Below, in pieces: positions 42,187-49,558 of a stretch of DNA of 64,000 nucleotides. The first letter of the stretch is position 1. Each line of letters opens with the position of its first letter. Source of the DNA: JANMAT01 sp031359995 (GTDB lineage: Bacteria; Actinomycetota; Acidimicrobiia; Acidimicrobiales; Ilumatobacteraceae); contig JANMAT010000108.1 of NCBI GenBank assembly GCA_031359995.1, positions 51,561 to 115,560 of the forward strand. The letters are read 5' to 3'. The notes below the pieces were generated by a model. The model made no database searches, was not told the origin of the DNA, and saw nothing but the letters and a program-made list of their open reading frames with translations. Position numbers and translations under genes: made by a program.

Positions 42187-44325
42187 CTACGTGTAGAGCG
42201 TCAGGACGGCGACGGTACGAGGGGCGATGCCCGTCTGGGTCACCTGCGCCACCCACGTTCCGCCGCTGGAGGCGACGGCGGGGCTGCCGGCCACCGTGGT
42301 CGGCGGAAGCGTGGTCGTGGTGGGGGCCGGCGTGGTCGTGGTCGCTGCGGTGCCGTTGCCCTCGGGGTTCGGCACCACGCCGGGCACCGGGTTGCCGGTG
42401 ATCTCGGCGCCGCTGGCGCAGCGGTAGTGGGCGTCGCCGCCCGAGACCGCCGGCGGCGGCAGGGTGACGCCGGGGGGCACGATCGTGGTCGTGGTCGTGG
42501 TGGCGTCGACCACGACCGTGGTGCTAGGCGCCGGTGTGGTGGTGGCCGGCGGTCGCGTGGTGGTGGTCGCTCCGCCCCGGGTCGTCGTGGTGGTGGCCGG
42601 CGCCCTGGTGGTCGTGGTGGCGGCACCGGTGGTCGTGGTGGCGCCGCCGGCGGTCGTGGTCGTGGTCGGGTCGGCGCGCGGCACGTGGGCCTTGCCGGCC
42701 CCGCTGACCGTGGCCGCGGCCCGGGCCGTGGCGGCGCTGGGCACCGGCACGCAGCGGTCGCCGCCTTCGAGCACGACGGCGAAGTACGGGGTGCCGCCGT
42801 CGGCCACGAGCTCGGCGGCGGCGGTGCTGGCCCGCACGAGCACGACCGGGGCGTCGAGATCGGTGAAGCAGGCCACGAGCGTGGTGTCGTGCGGGGCGGC
42901 CATGCACGGGTCGTAGCTGGTGACCGGGCCGCCGGCCGCGGTCGGCACGTCACAGCGCAGCACGCCCACCCGAGCGGGCATCAACGCGGAACGACCGCAG
43001 ATGCCGGGAACCGGATCGGCCGCCACGGTGGCCACGGCCAGGGCACCGTTGCTGAAGGCCCGGACCGCCCGCAGGTTGGTGGTCGGCTGCACCGGCGCGT
43101 TGGTGGCGTCGGCGACCGGCCGCAGCGAGCCGGAGCCGTCGGGCGTGGGCAGGTCGGCCGAGGAGAACCAGCCCTGGGCCACGTCGCTGGCCAGGGCTTC
43201 GTAGCGGCCGCCGACGACGCGGAGGTAGTCGGCGTTGGGGTTGTAGGCCCAGATCGCCTTGATGACGCCGTCGCGGGTGGCGAGCGTGTCGGCGCCGGCG
43301 GCCGAGCACAGGTACCGGCCGGCGGCCAGCGCCTCGTCGTAGATGTTGTTCACGTCGATGACCCCGTCGGCGTTGCCGTCGGCACCCCACCGACGCCAGG
43401 TGGACGGGATGAACTGCATGGGCCCGATGGCGTGGTCGACGGCCGGGTCGGTGTCGATGAGGCCCTGGTCGGTGTCGGCGCCGATGGGGATGCCGAGGAT
43501 CGGCGGGGTGGTGGTGCCATGGCTGTCGAGGCGGCCCATGCCGTGGTTCGACTCGGTCTTGCCGATGGCAGCCAGCAGCTCCCAGCGCAGGCCACAGCTG
43601 GGAAGTTCCAGGCGGACCGAAAGCTCGGCGTGCTTGTAGGCGTCGTAGGCGACGGTGGTCATGCCCGTGATGGTGCCGGGGCCGAGCCGCTTCACGTACG
43701 CCTCGAGTTGGGCCTCGGCGTCGAGCACGCGCCCTTTGGCTTCGGCGATGAGCGGGTCGAGCCGGCTCCGGTCGTCGGTCAGGCGGTCGCGCTCGGAGAG
43801 GGCGTCCGTGAGCGAGGCGTCCGCGCTCTTGGAGCGCTTGCGGGCCTCGCGCGCCAGTTGCAGGGTGCGCTTCGAGCTGGCCCGCACGATGCCGAGGCTC
43901 CAGGTGACGTCGTTCACGTTGCCCTGGCCGACGGCGTTGATGAGGGCGAACGACTGGGCCGCGGGGTCGGTGTTCATGTAGGCGGCGATGGCCTGGCGGC
44001 GGGCCGTGGCGAGCAGTGCCGAGGCCGAGCGGGTCTCCTCGGAGGCCGACCCCGACAGCGCGTCGGCGACCGTGCCGGCGTCGGCGAGCTGGCGGTCGAG
44101 CTCGGCGGCCCGGTTCTCGAGTCGCGTCACCTCGGTGGTCAGGGCGGTGATCCGGGTGGCCAGGCTCGACGCCGAGACCGCGGCGGGGGCCAGCGCGACC
44201 TGGGTGACGCCCGCCCCGCGGGGTGGGTCGGTGGTGGTGGCCGCGGGCGCGGCGACGGGCGCGAGGAACGACGCCGTGCTCACGAGCACGGCGAAGCCAA
44301 CCAGCGCTCCGCCTCGCAGGACCAT
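42187..44325 (-). CDS. Secreted lytic transglycosylase with coiled coil and Thr-rich tail
   Basis: A 712-residue exported cell-wall enzyme. An N-terminal signal sequence (GALVGFAVLVSTASFLAPVA) is followed by a coiled coil at about 55-220 with heptads. An MltB/SLT-type domain follows: the catalytic Glu is in AAIGKTESNHGMGRLDSHG near residue 257, and GPMQFIPSTWRRWGADGN is diagnostic. Residues from about 552 to 678 are a Thr/Pro linker full of TTTT runs, with a small C-terminal domain. It should cleave septal or lateral peptidoglycan. ATG 44325 follows TAGGCT by 8 bases. The coiled coil may link it to a divisome partner as in FtsEX-type systems; this is inference. Confidence 0.87.
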   Translation of the reverse strand: MVLRGGALVGFAVLVSTASFLAPVAAPAATTTDPPRGAGVTQVALAPAAVSASSLATRITALTTEVTRLENRAAELDRQLADAGTVADALSGSASEETRSASALLATARRQAIAAYMNTDPAAQSFALINAVGQGNVNDVTWSLGIVRASSKRTLQLAREARKRSKSADASLTDALSERDRLTDDRSRLDPLIAEAKGRVLDAEAQLEAYVKRLGPGTITGMTTVAYDAYKHAELSVRLELPSCGLRWELLAAIGKTESNHGMGRLDSHGTTTPPILGIPIGADTDQGLIDTDPAVDHAIGPMQFIPSTWRRWGADGNADGVIDVNNIYDEALAAGRYLCSAAGADTLATRDGVIKAIWAYNPNADYLRVVGGRYEALASDVAQGWFSSADLPTPDGSGSLRPVADATNAPVQPTTNLRAVRAFSNGALAVATVAADPVPGICGRSALMPARVGVLRCDVPTAAGGPVTSYDPCMAAPHDTTLVACFTDLDAPVVLVRASTAAAELVADGGTPYFAVVLEGGDRCVPVPSAATARAAATVSGAGKAHVPRADPTTTTTAGGATTTTGAATTTTRAPATTTTTRGGATTTTRPPATTTPAPSTTVVVDATTTTTTIVPPGVTLPPPAVSGGDAHYRCASGAEITGNPVPGVVPNPEGNGTAATTTTPAPTTTTLPPTTVAGSPAVASSGGTWVAQVTQTGIAPRTVAVLTLYT

Positions 44326-44333
44326 GGTCGTCC

Positions 44334-44339
44334 AGCCTA
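44334..44339 (-). promoter_or_regulatory. -10 element TAGGCT, leaderless transglycosylase start
   Basis: On the minus strand TAGGCT is followed by 8 bases and ATG 44325. A GGACG-CCAA-CGTCC hairpin is at 44353-44366 just upstream. Confidence 0.45.
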
Positions 44340-44449
44340 GGTCACCGAGGGCGGACGCCAACGTCCATTGGTGGCAATCACGTCTCGCTCTGTGACAGTT
44401 CCTTGCCGGGTGGGCGGCGGCCCCGGCCGGGTCCGGAGGCCGAGCGAGC

Positions 44450-44905
44450 TCAGGCGTACATGAGGAAGATGACCTCCGCCACGCAGCTCGGCTTTCTGGC
44501 GCCCTCGCACACGAAGGTGTACTCGAAGGTCGTCTGCACGCCGCCGGCGATCTCGTTGACCGACAGCAGCTTGGCACCGAGGCGCACCCGGGCACCCACG
44601 GGCACCGGTGCCATGAAGCGCACCTTGTTGGCGCCGTAGTTCACGCCCATCTTCACGCCGCTGACCGCGTACACCAACGGGCCGAGCATGGGGCCGAGCG
44701 ACAGCGTCAGGTAGCCGTGGGCGATGGGCCCGCCGAACGGTGACTCCTTCTTGGCCCGCTCCACGTCGATGTGGATCCACTGGTGGTCGCCGGTGGCCTC
44801 GGCGAACTGGTTGACGCGCTCCTGGGAGATCTCGACGTAGTCGGAGTAGCCGAGGTGGTCGCCGACGCGTGACGTGAGGTCTTCGATGCTGATGACGGTG
44901 GGCAT
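44450..44905 (-). CDS. MaoC-like (R)-hydratase
   Basis: A 151-residue single hot-dog-fold protein of the MaoC dehydratase family, which hydrates enoyl-CoA or enoyl-ACP thioesters. The catalytic segment FAEATGDHQWIHIDVERA with Asp and His, and the following SPFGGPIAHGYLTLSL, are typical. GATGDHQWIHxD points to an active enzyme. ATG 44905 has AGGA 9-12 bases upstream. It is divergent from the LLM oxidoreductase gene. Confidence 0.9.
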   Translation of the reverse strand: MPTVISIEDLTSRVGDHLGYSDYVEISQERVNQFAEATGDHQWIHIDVERAKKESPFGGPIAHGYLTLSLGPMLGPLVYAVSGVKMGVNYGANKVRFMAPVPVGARVRLGAKLLSVNEIAGGVQTTFEYTFVCEGARKPSCVAEVIFLMYA

Positions 44906-44963
44906 GGCGCGATCCTGCCACCCCCGGCGCAACCGTCCGTAGTCCGTGTTCGCGACCCACGGG

Positions 44964-44969
44964 TAGGGT
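44964..44969 (+). promoter_or_regulatory. -10 element TAGGGT, leaderless LLM oxidoreductase start
   Basis: TAGGGT is followed by 8 bases and ATG 44978. Confidence 0.5.
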
Positions 44970-44977
44970 CCCGTGCC

Positions 44978-45823
44978 ATGCGCTTCGCGTTCTCGACCTC
45001 CCCGCAGCTGTGCACCTACGACGAGCTGGAAGCGGTGTGGCAGGCCGCCGACGGCGTCGAGCTCTGGGAGTCGGGGTGGACGTTCGACCACTTCGAGCCG
45101 ATCCTCACCGATGACCGCGGTGGACCGTGCCTGGAGGGCTGGGTGACGCTCACCGCGCTGCTCGGTGCGACCCGTCGCCTGCGGGGCGGGGTGCTGGTGA
45201 CCGGCATGGTGTACCGCCATCCCGCGGTGCTGGCCAACATGGCCGCCGCGCTCGACCACACCAGCCGTGGCCGGCTCGAGCTCGGCCTGGGCGCGGCGTG
45301 GAACACCGACGAGTGTGACGCATACGGGATCGAACTGGGCACGCTCACCGAGCGCTTCGACCGCTTCGCCGAGGGGCTCGAGGTGATCCGGCTGCTGCTC
45401 ACCCAGGAGCGGTCGAGCTTCACCGGCCGCTACTACGAGCTGCGCGACGCCTACTGCGCGCCCAAGCCGGTGCAGCGGCCGCACCCGCCGATCTGCATCG
45501 GTGGGCTGGGGGAGAAGCGCACCCTGCCGCTCGTGGCCCGCTACGCCCAGCACTGGAACTACCCCGGCACCGGCGAGGACCCCGTCGCCGAGTTCCACCG
45601 GTTGTGGACGATCGTCGAGCGTCACTGCGCCGAGATCGGGCGCGACCCGGCCGGGATCACGGTCTCCACGATGCTCTTCGCCGGCCGCCAGCCCCTGCCC
45701 GATGTGCTGGAGCGGGCCCGGCAGTACCGCGACGCCGGCGTCGCCCTCGGCATCGTCGGTCTGCCCAAGCCGCTGCGGGTCGACGACGTCCACCGCTTCG
45801 CCGACGCCTTCGGCAACCTCTAG
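44978..45823 (+). CDS. LLM-class flavin-dependent oxidoreductase
   Basis: A 281-residue TIM-barrel luciferase-like monooxygenase fold protein, probably F420-dependent. Visible family parts are LRGGVLVTGMVYRHPAVLAN followed by a GRLELGLGAAWNTDECDAYG block and PKPVQRPHPPICIGGLGEKR. The cofactor (FMN or F420) cannot be proven from sequence; the F420-linked npdG gene nearby supports F420. ATG 44978 follows TAGGGT by 8 bases. It converges on fabI with six bases between. Confidence 0.87.
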   Translation: MRFAFSTSPQLCTYDELEAVWQAADGVELWESGWTFDHFEPILTDDRGGPCLEGWVTLTALLGATRRLRGGVLVTGMVYRHPAVLANMAAALDHTSRGRLELGLGAAWNTDECDAYGIELGTLTERFDRFAEGLEVIRLLLTQERSSFTGRYYELRDAYCAPKPVQRPHPPICIGGLGEKRTLPLVARYAQHWNYPGTGEDPVAEFHRLWTIVERHCAEIGRDPAGITVSTMLFAGRQPLPDVLERARQYRDAGVALGIVGLPKPLRVDDVHRFADAFGNL

Positions 45824-45829
45824 CGCGCG

Positions 45830-46597
45830 CTACGCGCCGATGGCGTGGTAGCCGCCGTCGACGTGGACGATCTCGCCGGTCGTGGCCGGGAACCAGTCCG
45901 ACAGCAGGCCGATGACGGCGCGGGCGGCGGGCTCGGGGTCGTTGATGTCCCAGCCGAGCGGGGCCCGCGTCTGCCACGCCTCTTCGAACTGGCCGAACCC
46001 GGGGATCGACTTCGCCGCCATGGTGCGGATGGGGCCGGCGGCGACGAGGTTGACCCGGATGCCCTTGGGTCCGAGGTACTTGGCGAGGTAGCGCGAGGTC
46101 GACTCGAGCGCGGACTTGGCCACGCCCATCCAGTCGTAGGCCGGCCATGCCACCGTGTTGTCGAAGTCGAGACCGACCAGCGAGCTGCCCGCGGGCATGA
46201 GCGGCGCGAAGGCGTCCATGAGGGCCTTGAGCGAGTAGGCGCTCACGTTCATGGCCACGCTGACGTCCTCCCAGGTGGCCTCCATGAACGTGCCGCCCAG
46301 GCAGATGGCCGGGGCGAACCCGATGGCGTGGACCACACCGTCCACGCGGCCCCAGCTGGCCTGCAGCCGCTCGCGCGCCGCGGTGAGGTGCTGGGGCTGG
46401 GTCACGTCGAGCTCGAAGACGTCGGGCGCGGTGGGCAGTTTGCGGGCGGTGCGCTCCGTGAGCGACAGCCCCCGGCCGGCCCCCGTGAGCACGATCTCGG
46501 CGCCCTGCTCCTGCGCCAACCGGGCGATGGAGAAGGCGATGGAGGCGTCCGTGAGGACGCCGGTGACCACGATGCGCTTGCCGTCGAGGAGACCCAT
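45830..46597 (-). CDS. fabI: Enoyl-ACP reductase (InhA/FabI type)
   Basis: NADH-dependent enoyl reductase of fatty-acid synthesis, a 255-residue SDR protein. The N-terminus KRIVVTGVLTDASIAFSIAR is the FabI/InhA nucleotide-binding loop. The active-site block VAWPAYDWMGVAKSALEST carries Tyr and Lys in the Y-x6-K arrangement characteristic of FabI. GPIRTMAAKSIPGF follows. It resembles mycobacterial InhA more than E. coli FabI. ATG 46597 follows TACGGT by 8 bases. It is divergent from npdG. Confidence 0.93.
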   Translation of the reverse strand: MGLLDGKRIVVTGVLTDASIAFSIARLAQEQGAEIVLTGAGRGLSLTERTARKLPTAPDVFELDVTQPQHLTAARERLQASWGRVDGVVHAIGFAPAICLGGTFMEATWEDVSVAMNVSAYSLKALMDAFAPLMPAGSSLVGLDFDNTVAWPAYDWMGVAKSALESTSRYLAKYLGPKGIRVNLVAAGPIRTMAAKSIPGFGQFEEAWQTRAPLGWDINDPEPAARAVIGLLSDWFPATTGEIVHVDGGYHAIGA

Positions 46598-46605
46598 GAG
46601 CCCGT

Positions 46606-46611
46606 ACCGTA
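46606..46611 (-). promoter_or_regulatory. -10 element TACGGT, leaderless fabI start
   Basis: On the minus strand TACGGT is followed by 8 bases and ATG 46597. Confidence 0.5.
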
Positions 46612-46704
46612 CAGGTCGGCGCACGGCGCGTCGGGAGAGCCCGGGCGGCGCGCCCGGCGATCGGCCTGCATGCCCCGGTCGGCGGTGTGCCAACCTGTAC
46701 GACC

Positions 46705-47364
46705 ATGCAGATCGGCATTTTGGGCGGCACTGGTCCCGCTGGTACGGCGCTCGGCGCCCGCCTGGCTTCGGTCGGGTACGACGTCGTGCTCGGCTCGCGT
46801 TCGAAGTACCGGGCCATGGAAGCGCGTGACGCACTCGTCGAACGCTGGCCCGACCGCGACCTGCGCATCGACGCCAGCGACAACCCGGGTGCGGCCTCGT
46901 GCGAGGTGGTCATCATCGCCACCCCGTGGGACTCGGCGGCCACCACGGCGTCCGACCTGGAGCCGTACCTGGCCGGCAAGGTCGTCATCTCCATGGCCAA
47001 CGCGCTCGTGCGGGTCGGCCACGAGTTCCAGCCGCTCGTACCGCCGCGCGGTTCGGTGGCGGCGCACGTGCAGGCGGCCGTGCCCACGTGCCGCGTCGTG
47101 GCGGCGTTCCACCACCTTCCGGCCAAGGAGCTCGGTCACCTGGGCGAGCCCATCGACTCCGATGTGCTCATCTGCTCCGACGACATCACCGCGATCAAGA
47201 TCGTGTCCGACATCGTGCGCCACATCCCCGGGTGCCGCCCGCTCGACGCCGGTGAGCTCTCGAACGCCACGGCCATCGAGGCCTTCACGGCCGTGCTCCT
47301 GCAGTTGAACGTGCGCTACAAGACCCGCGTGGCGCCCAAGCTCACCGGCATCAAGGAGCTGTGA
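46705..47364 (+). CDS. npdG: NADPH-dependent F420 reductase
   Basis: Transfers hydride between NADP(H) and coenzyme F420. The 219-residue Rossmann protein begins MQIGILGGTGPAGTALGARL and has the NADP-phosphate binding region VVLGSRSKYRA. Other family blocks are VIIATPWDSAATTASDL and VVAAFHHLPAKELGHL. ATG 46705 is preferred over GTG 46687 because it gives the canonical start. It is followed after seven bases by mshC, so cofactor and thiol redox genes are co-transcribed here. Confidence 0.9.
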   Translation: MQIGILGGTGPAGTALGARLASVGYDVVLGSRSKYRAMEARDALVERWPDRDLRIDASDNPGAASCEVVIIATPWDSAATTASDLEPYLAGKVVISMANALVRVGHEFQPLVPPRGSVAAHVQAAVPTCRVVAAFHHLPAKELGHLGEPIDSDVLICSDDITAIKIVSDIVRHIPGCRPLDAGELSNATAIEAFTAVLLQLNVRYKTRVAPKLTGIKEL

Positions 47365-47371
47365 GCCCGCC

Positions 47372-48502
47372 GTGACGTTGCGCCTGTACGACACCGCGCG
47401 TCAGGCGGTGGTGCCGTTCGAACCGCCCACCGATCGGCCCGTGCTCATGTACACGTGTGGCATCACGCCGTACGACGCCACGCACCTCGGCCACGCCTCC
47501 ACGTTCCTGGCCTACGACGTGCTCATCCGTCGCCTCATCGACCTCGGCCACGAGGTGCGATGCGTCCGCAACGTCACCGACGTCGACGATCCGCTGTTCG
47601 CCAAGGCCCGCCAGCTCGGGGTGCACTACCTCGATCTCGCCGCCGGTGAAGAGGCGCGCTTCAAGCGTGACATGACAGCGCTCAACGTGCTGCCCTGCTA
47701 CAGCGAGCCGCGCGCGTCGTCGGCCATCCCCGACATACGCGGCTTCATCGGCATGGTGATCGATCGCGGCCACGCCTACGTGGCCGGCGGCTCGGTGTAC
47801 TTCGACGTGTCCTCCTTCCCGGGCTTCGGTTCGGTGAGCAACTACGACGAGGCCACGATGCTCGACTACGCCCGCCAGCGTGGCGGCAAGGTCGACGATC
47901 CGAACAAGCGCAACCCGCTCGACTTCGTGCTGTGGCACCCGTCGGAGCCGGACGAGCCGGCGTGGGAGACCATGTGGGGCCCGGGTCGCCCGGGGTGGCA
48001 CATCGAGTGCTCGGCCCTGGCCCTGCGCGAACTGGGCACCACCATCGACCTGCACGGTGGCGGCGCCGATCTGATCTTCCCGCACCACGAGTGCGAGCGC
48101 GCCCAGTCGGAGGCGGCCACGGGCGAGCCGTTCGTGCGCCACTGGATGCACGCCGCGCTCGTCTCCAAGGACGGCGAGAAGATGTCGAAGAGCCTGGGGA
48201 ACCTGGTCTTCATCGACAAGCTCCGCCAGGACCACGATCCCCGGGCGATCCGCATGGGGATCATCGAGCACCACTACCGCGACCCGTGGTCGTGGGACGA
48301 CGGCCTGATGGCCCGGGCCGAGGCCCGGTTCGCCCGCTGGCGCGGCCACCAGGGGCCCACCGGTGCGGCGACCATGGCCGCCGTGCGCGCCGCGCTCGAC
48401 GACGACCTCGACACGCCGACGGCGTTCGCGGCCATCGATGCCGCGGTGGCGACCGGCGACGGGGCCGGCGACGCCGCCCGCCTCTTGGGCGTCGATCTCT
48501 GA
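47372..48502 (+). CDS. mshC: Cysteine--GlcN-Ins ligase of mycothiol synthesis
   Basis: MshC joins cysteine to GlcN-inositol in mycothiol synthesis. The 376-residue class I synthetase-like protein has MYTCGITPYDATHLGHASTF, the MshC-type version of the HIGH region (CysS usually reads CGPTVYD..HIGNAR). It also has the zinc-site GWHIECSALALRELG and FPHHECERA, and KMSKSLGNLVFI. The short C-terminus lacks the CysS anticodon-binding part, again favouring MshC. GTG 47372 lies seven bases after npdG. Together with the anti-sigma remnants, this fits a mycothiol-using actinobacterium. Confidence 0.9.
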   Translation: MTLRLYDTARQAVVPFEPPTDRPVLMYTCGITPYDATHLGHASTFLAYDVLIRRLIDLGHEVRCVRNVTDVDDPLFAKARQLGVHYLDLAAGEEARFKRDMTALNVLPCYSEPRASSAIPDIRGFIGMVIDRGHAYVAGGSVYFDVSSFPGFGSVSNYDEATMLDYARQRGGKVDDPNKRNPLDFVLWHPSEPDEPAWETMWGPGRPGWHIECSALALRELGTTIDLHGGGADLIFPHHECERAQSEAATGEPFVRHWMHAALVSKDGEKMSKSLGNLVFIDKLRQDHDPRAIRMGIIEHHYRDPWSWDDGLMARAEARFARWRGHQGPTGAATMAAVRAALDDDLDTPTAFAAIDAAVATGDGAGDAARLLGVDL

Positions 48503-48513
48503 CCCTGTTTGCT

Positions 48514-48530
48514 CGGGGGCTGTGCCCCCG
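48514..48530 (+). terminator. GC hairpin CGGGGGC-TGT-GCCCCCG after mshC
   Basis: A perfect 7-bp stem 12 bases after the mshC stop, likely its terminator. The surrounding GGGGGCTGTGCCCCCGGACCCC resembles short intergenic repeats common in GC-rich genomes. The rest of the 176-base gap holds no other clear element except the next promoter. Confidence 0.55.
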
Positions 48531-48666
48531 GACCCCATCGGCGCCGGGCTCGCTGGCGCTCGCGCCGTCGCCGGGTCTTCGCAGGCTCAGACCACGGGGC
48601 GTGACCTGTGGCACGCCCAATGCTGGATTTTCGTTTCCTGTAACATGCGCGACATCGTCGTGCGCC

Positions 48667-48672
48667 TACCCT
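48667..48672 (+). promoter_or_regulatory. -10 element TACCCT, leaderless acyltransferase start
   Basis: TACCCT is followed by 6 bases and GTG 48679. Confidence 0.45.
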
Positions 48673-48678
48673 GACAGC

Positions 48679-49437
48679 GTGACAGACACGAGTGCCGGTG
48701 CCGGCAAGCTGCAGGACCGCACCCGGGGTGTGCTCGGCCCGGTCTCCCGGAAGCTCTGGAACTTCCGGCTCGAAGGCTACGACCGGCTGCCCACCGACGG
48801 TCCGGCGATCTTGTGCCCGAACCACGTCAGCTTCCTGGACTCGGCGTTCCTGATGCTGACCTTGCCCCGGCGCATCAGCTTCGTGGGCAAGGCCGAGTAC
48901 CTCGACGACTGGAAGACGAAGTACCTGTTCCCGGCCCTGGGCATGATCCCCATCGACCGCAGTGGCGGACGGGCCTCCCTGGCCGCGCTGGACGCGGCCG
49001 AGCAGGTGCTGCGCCGAGGCGAGCTGTTCGGCATCTTCCCCGAGGGCACCCGCAGCCGTGACGGCTCGCTGTACAAGGGCCATACGGGCGCGGCGCGCCT
49101 GGCGTTCAAGGTGAACTGCCCCGTCTACCCGGTCGGGGTGATCGGGACGCGCGAGATCCAGCCGCCCGACGCCAAGGCCCCCAAGTTGTTCAAGCCTTGC
49201 ACCATCCGCATCGGTCGCCCGGTCCATCCCGACCGGTTCCGGCGCGGCGGGCGCGAAGACCGCTTCGGGTATCGACAGCTGATGGACGAAGTCATGTTCG
49301 AGATCCGGGAGCTGACGGGCCAGGACTACAAGGACGTGTACGCCACGAAGCGTGCCGAGGCGCTCCCGAGCGATACCTCGCACGTTGCCGCGGTCGGTGA
49401 AGCGGTGGCCAACCCTTCGCCAGTGCTCGTCCAGTAA
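48679..49437 (+). CDS. PlsC-like lysophospholipid acyltransferase
   Basis: A 252-residue LPLAT-family enzyme, probably 1-acylglycerol-3-phosphate acyltransferase in phospholipid synthesis. The catalytic NHVSFLD (HX4D) and the substrate-binding FPEGTRSRDGSLYKGHTGAA are clear, and VNCPVYPVGVIG also fits. No strong membrane helix was seen apart from a hydrophobic patch near the HX4D site. GTG 48679 follows TACCCT by 6 bases. Upstream in-frame sequence overlaps mshC but is not in its frame and is not coding. Confidence 0.88.
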   Translation: MTDTSAGAGKLQDRTRGVLGPVSRKLWNFRLEGYDRLPTDGPAILCPNHVSFLDSAFLMLTLPRRISFVGKAEYLDDWKTKYLFPALGMIPIDRSGGRASLAALDAAEQVLRRGELFGIFPEGTRSRDGSLYKGHTGAARLAFKVNCPVYPVGVIGTREIQPPDAKAPKLFKPCTIRIGRPVHPDRFRRGGREDRFGYRQLMDEVMFEIRELTGQDYKDVYATKRAEALPSDTSHVAAVGEAVANPSPVLVQ

Positions 49438-49481
49438 ACATTGCAGTTGGTTGACGTTTCCTTTGCGGGTTTGTCATGGTC

Positions 49482-49501
49482 GGTCCGTCATCTGACGGGC
49501 C
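49482..49501. other. Hairpin GGTCCGTCA-TC-TGACGGGCC before the LamG gene
   Basis: A nine-base stem with one G-T pair and a two-base loop, in the 121-base gap after the acyltransferase. A TTGACG (49451-49456) lies upstream but no good -10 is found. It may be a terminator or an operator. Confidence 0.4.
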
Positions 49502-49558
49502 CCTTGCTCGGCCGGATGGCGGGTCCATCGGTCGGGCGAGGGATGTGGAGGTCATGGG

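Noticed and set aside
42290..42670. Repetitive ACC/GGT-rich tract as a nucleotide repeat element
   Set aside because: It encodes the Thr/Pro linker of the transglycosylase; the repeats follow from Thr codons.
47372..48502. Housekeeping cysteinyl-tRNA synthetase
   Set aside because: The CGITPYDATHLGHA form and the missing C-terminal anticodon part point to MshC.
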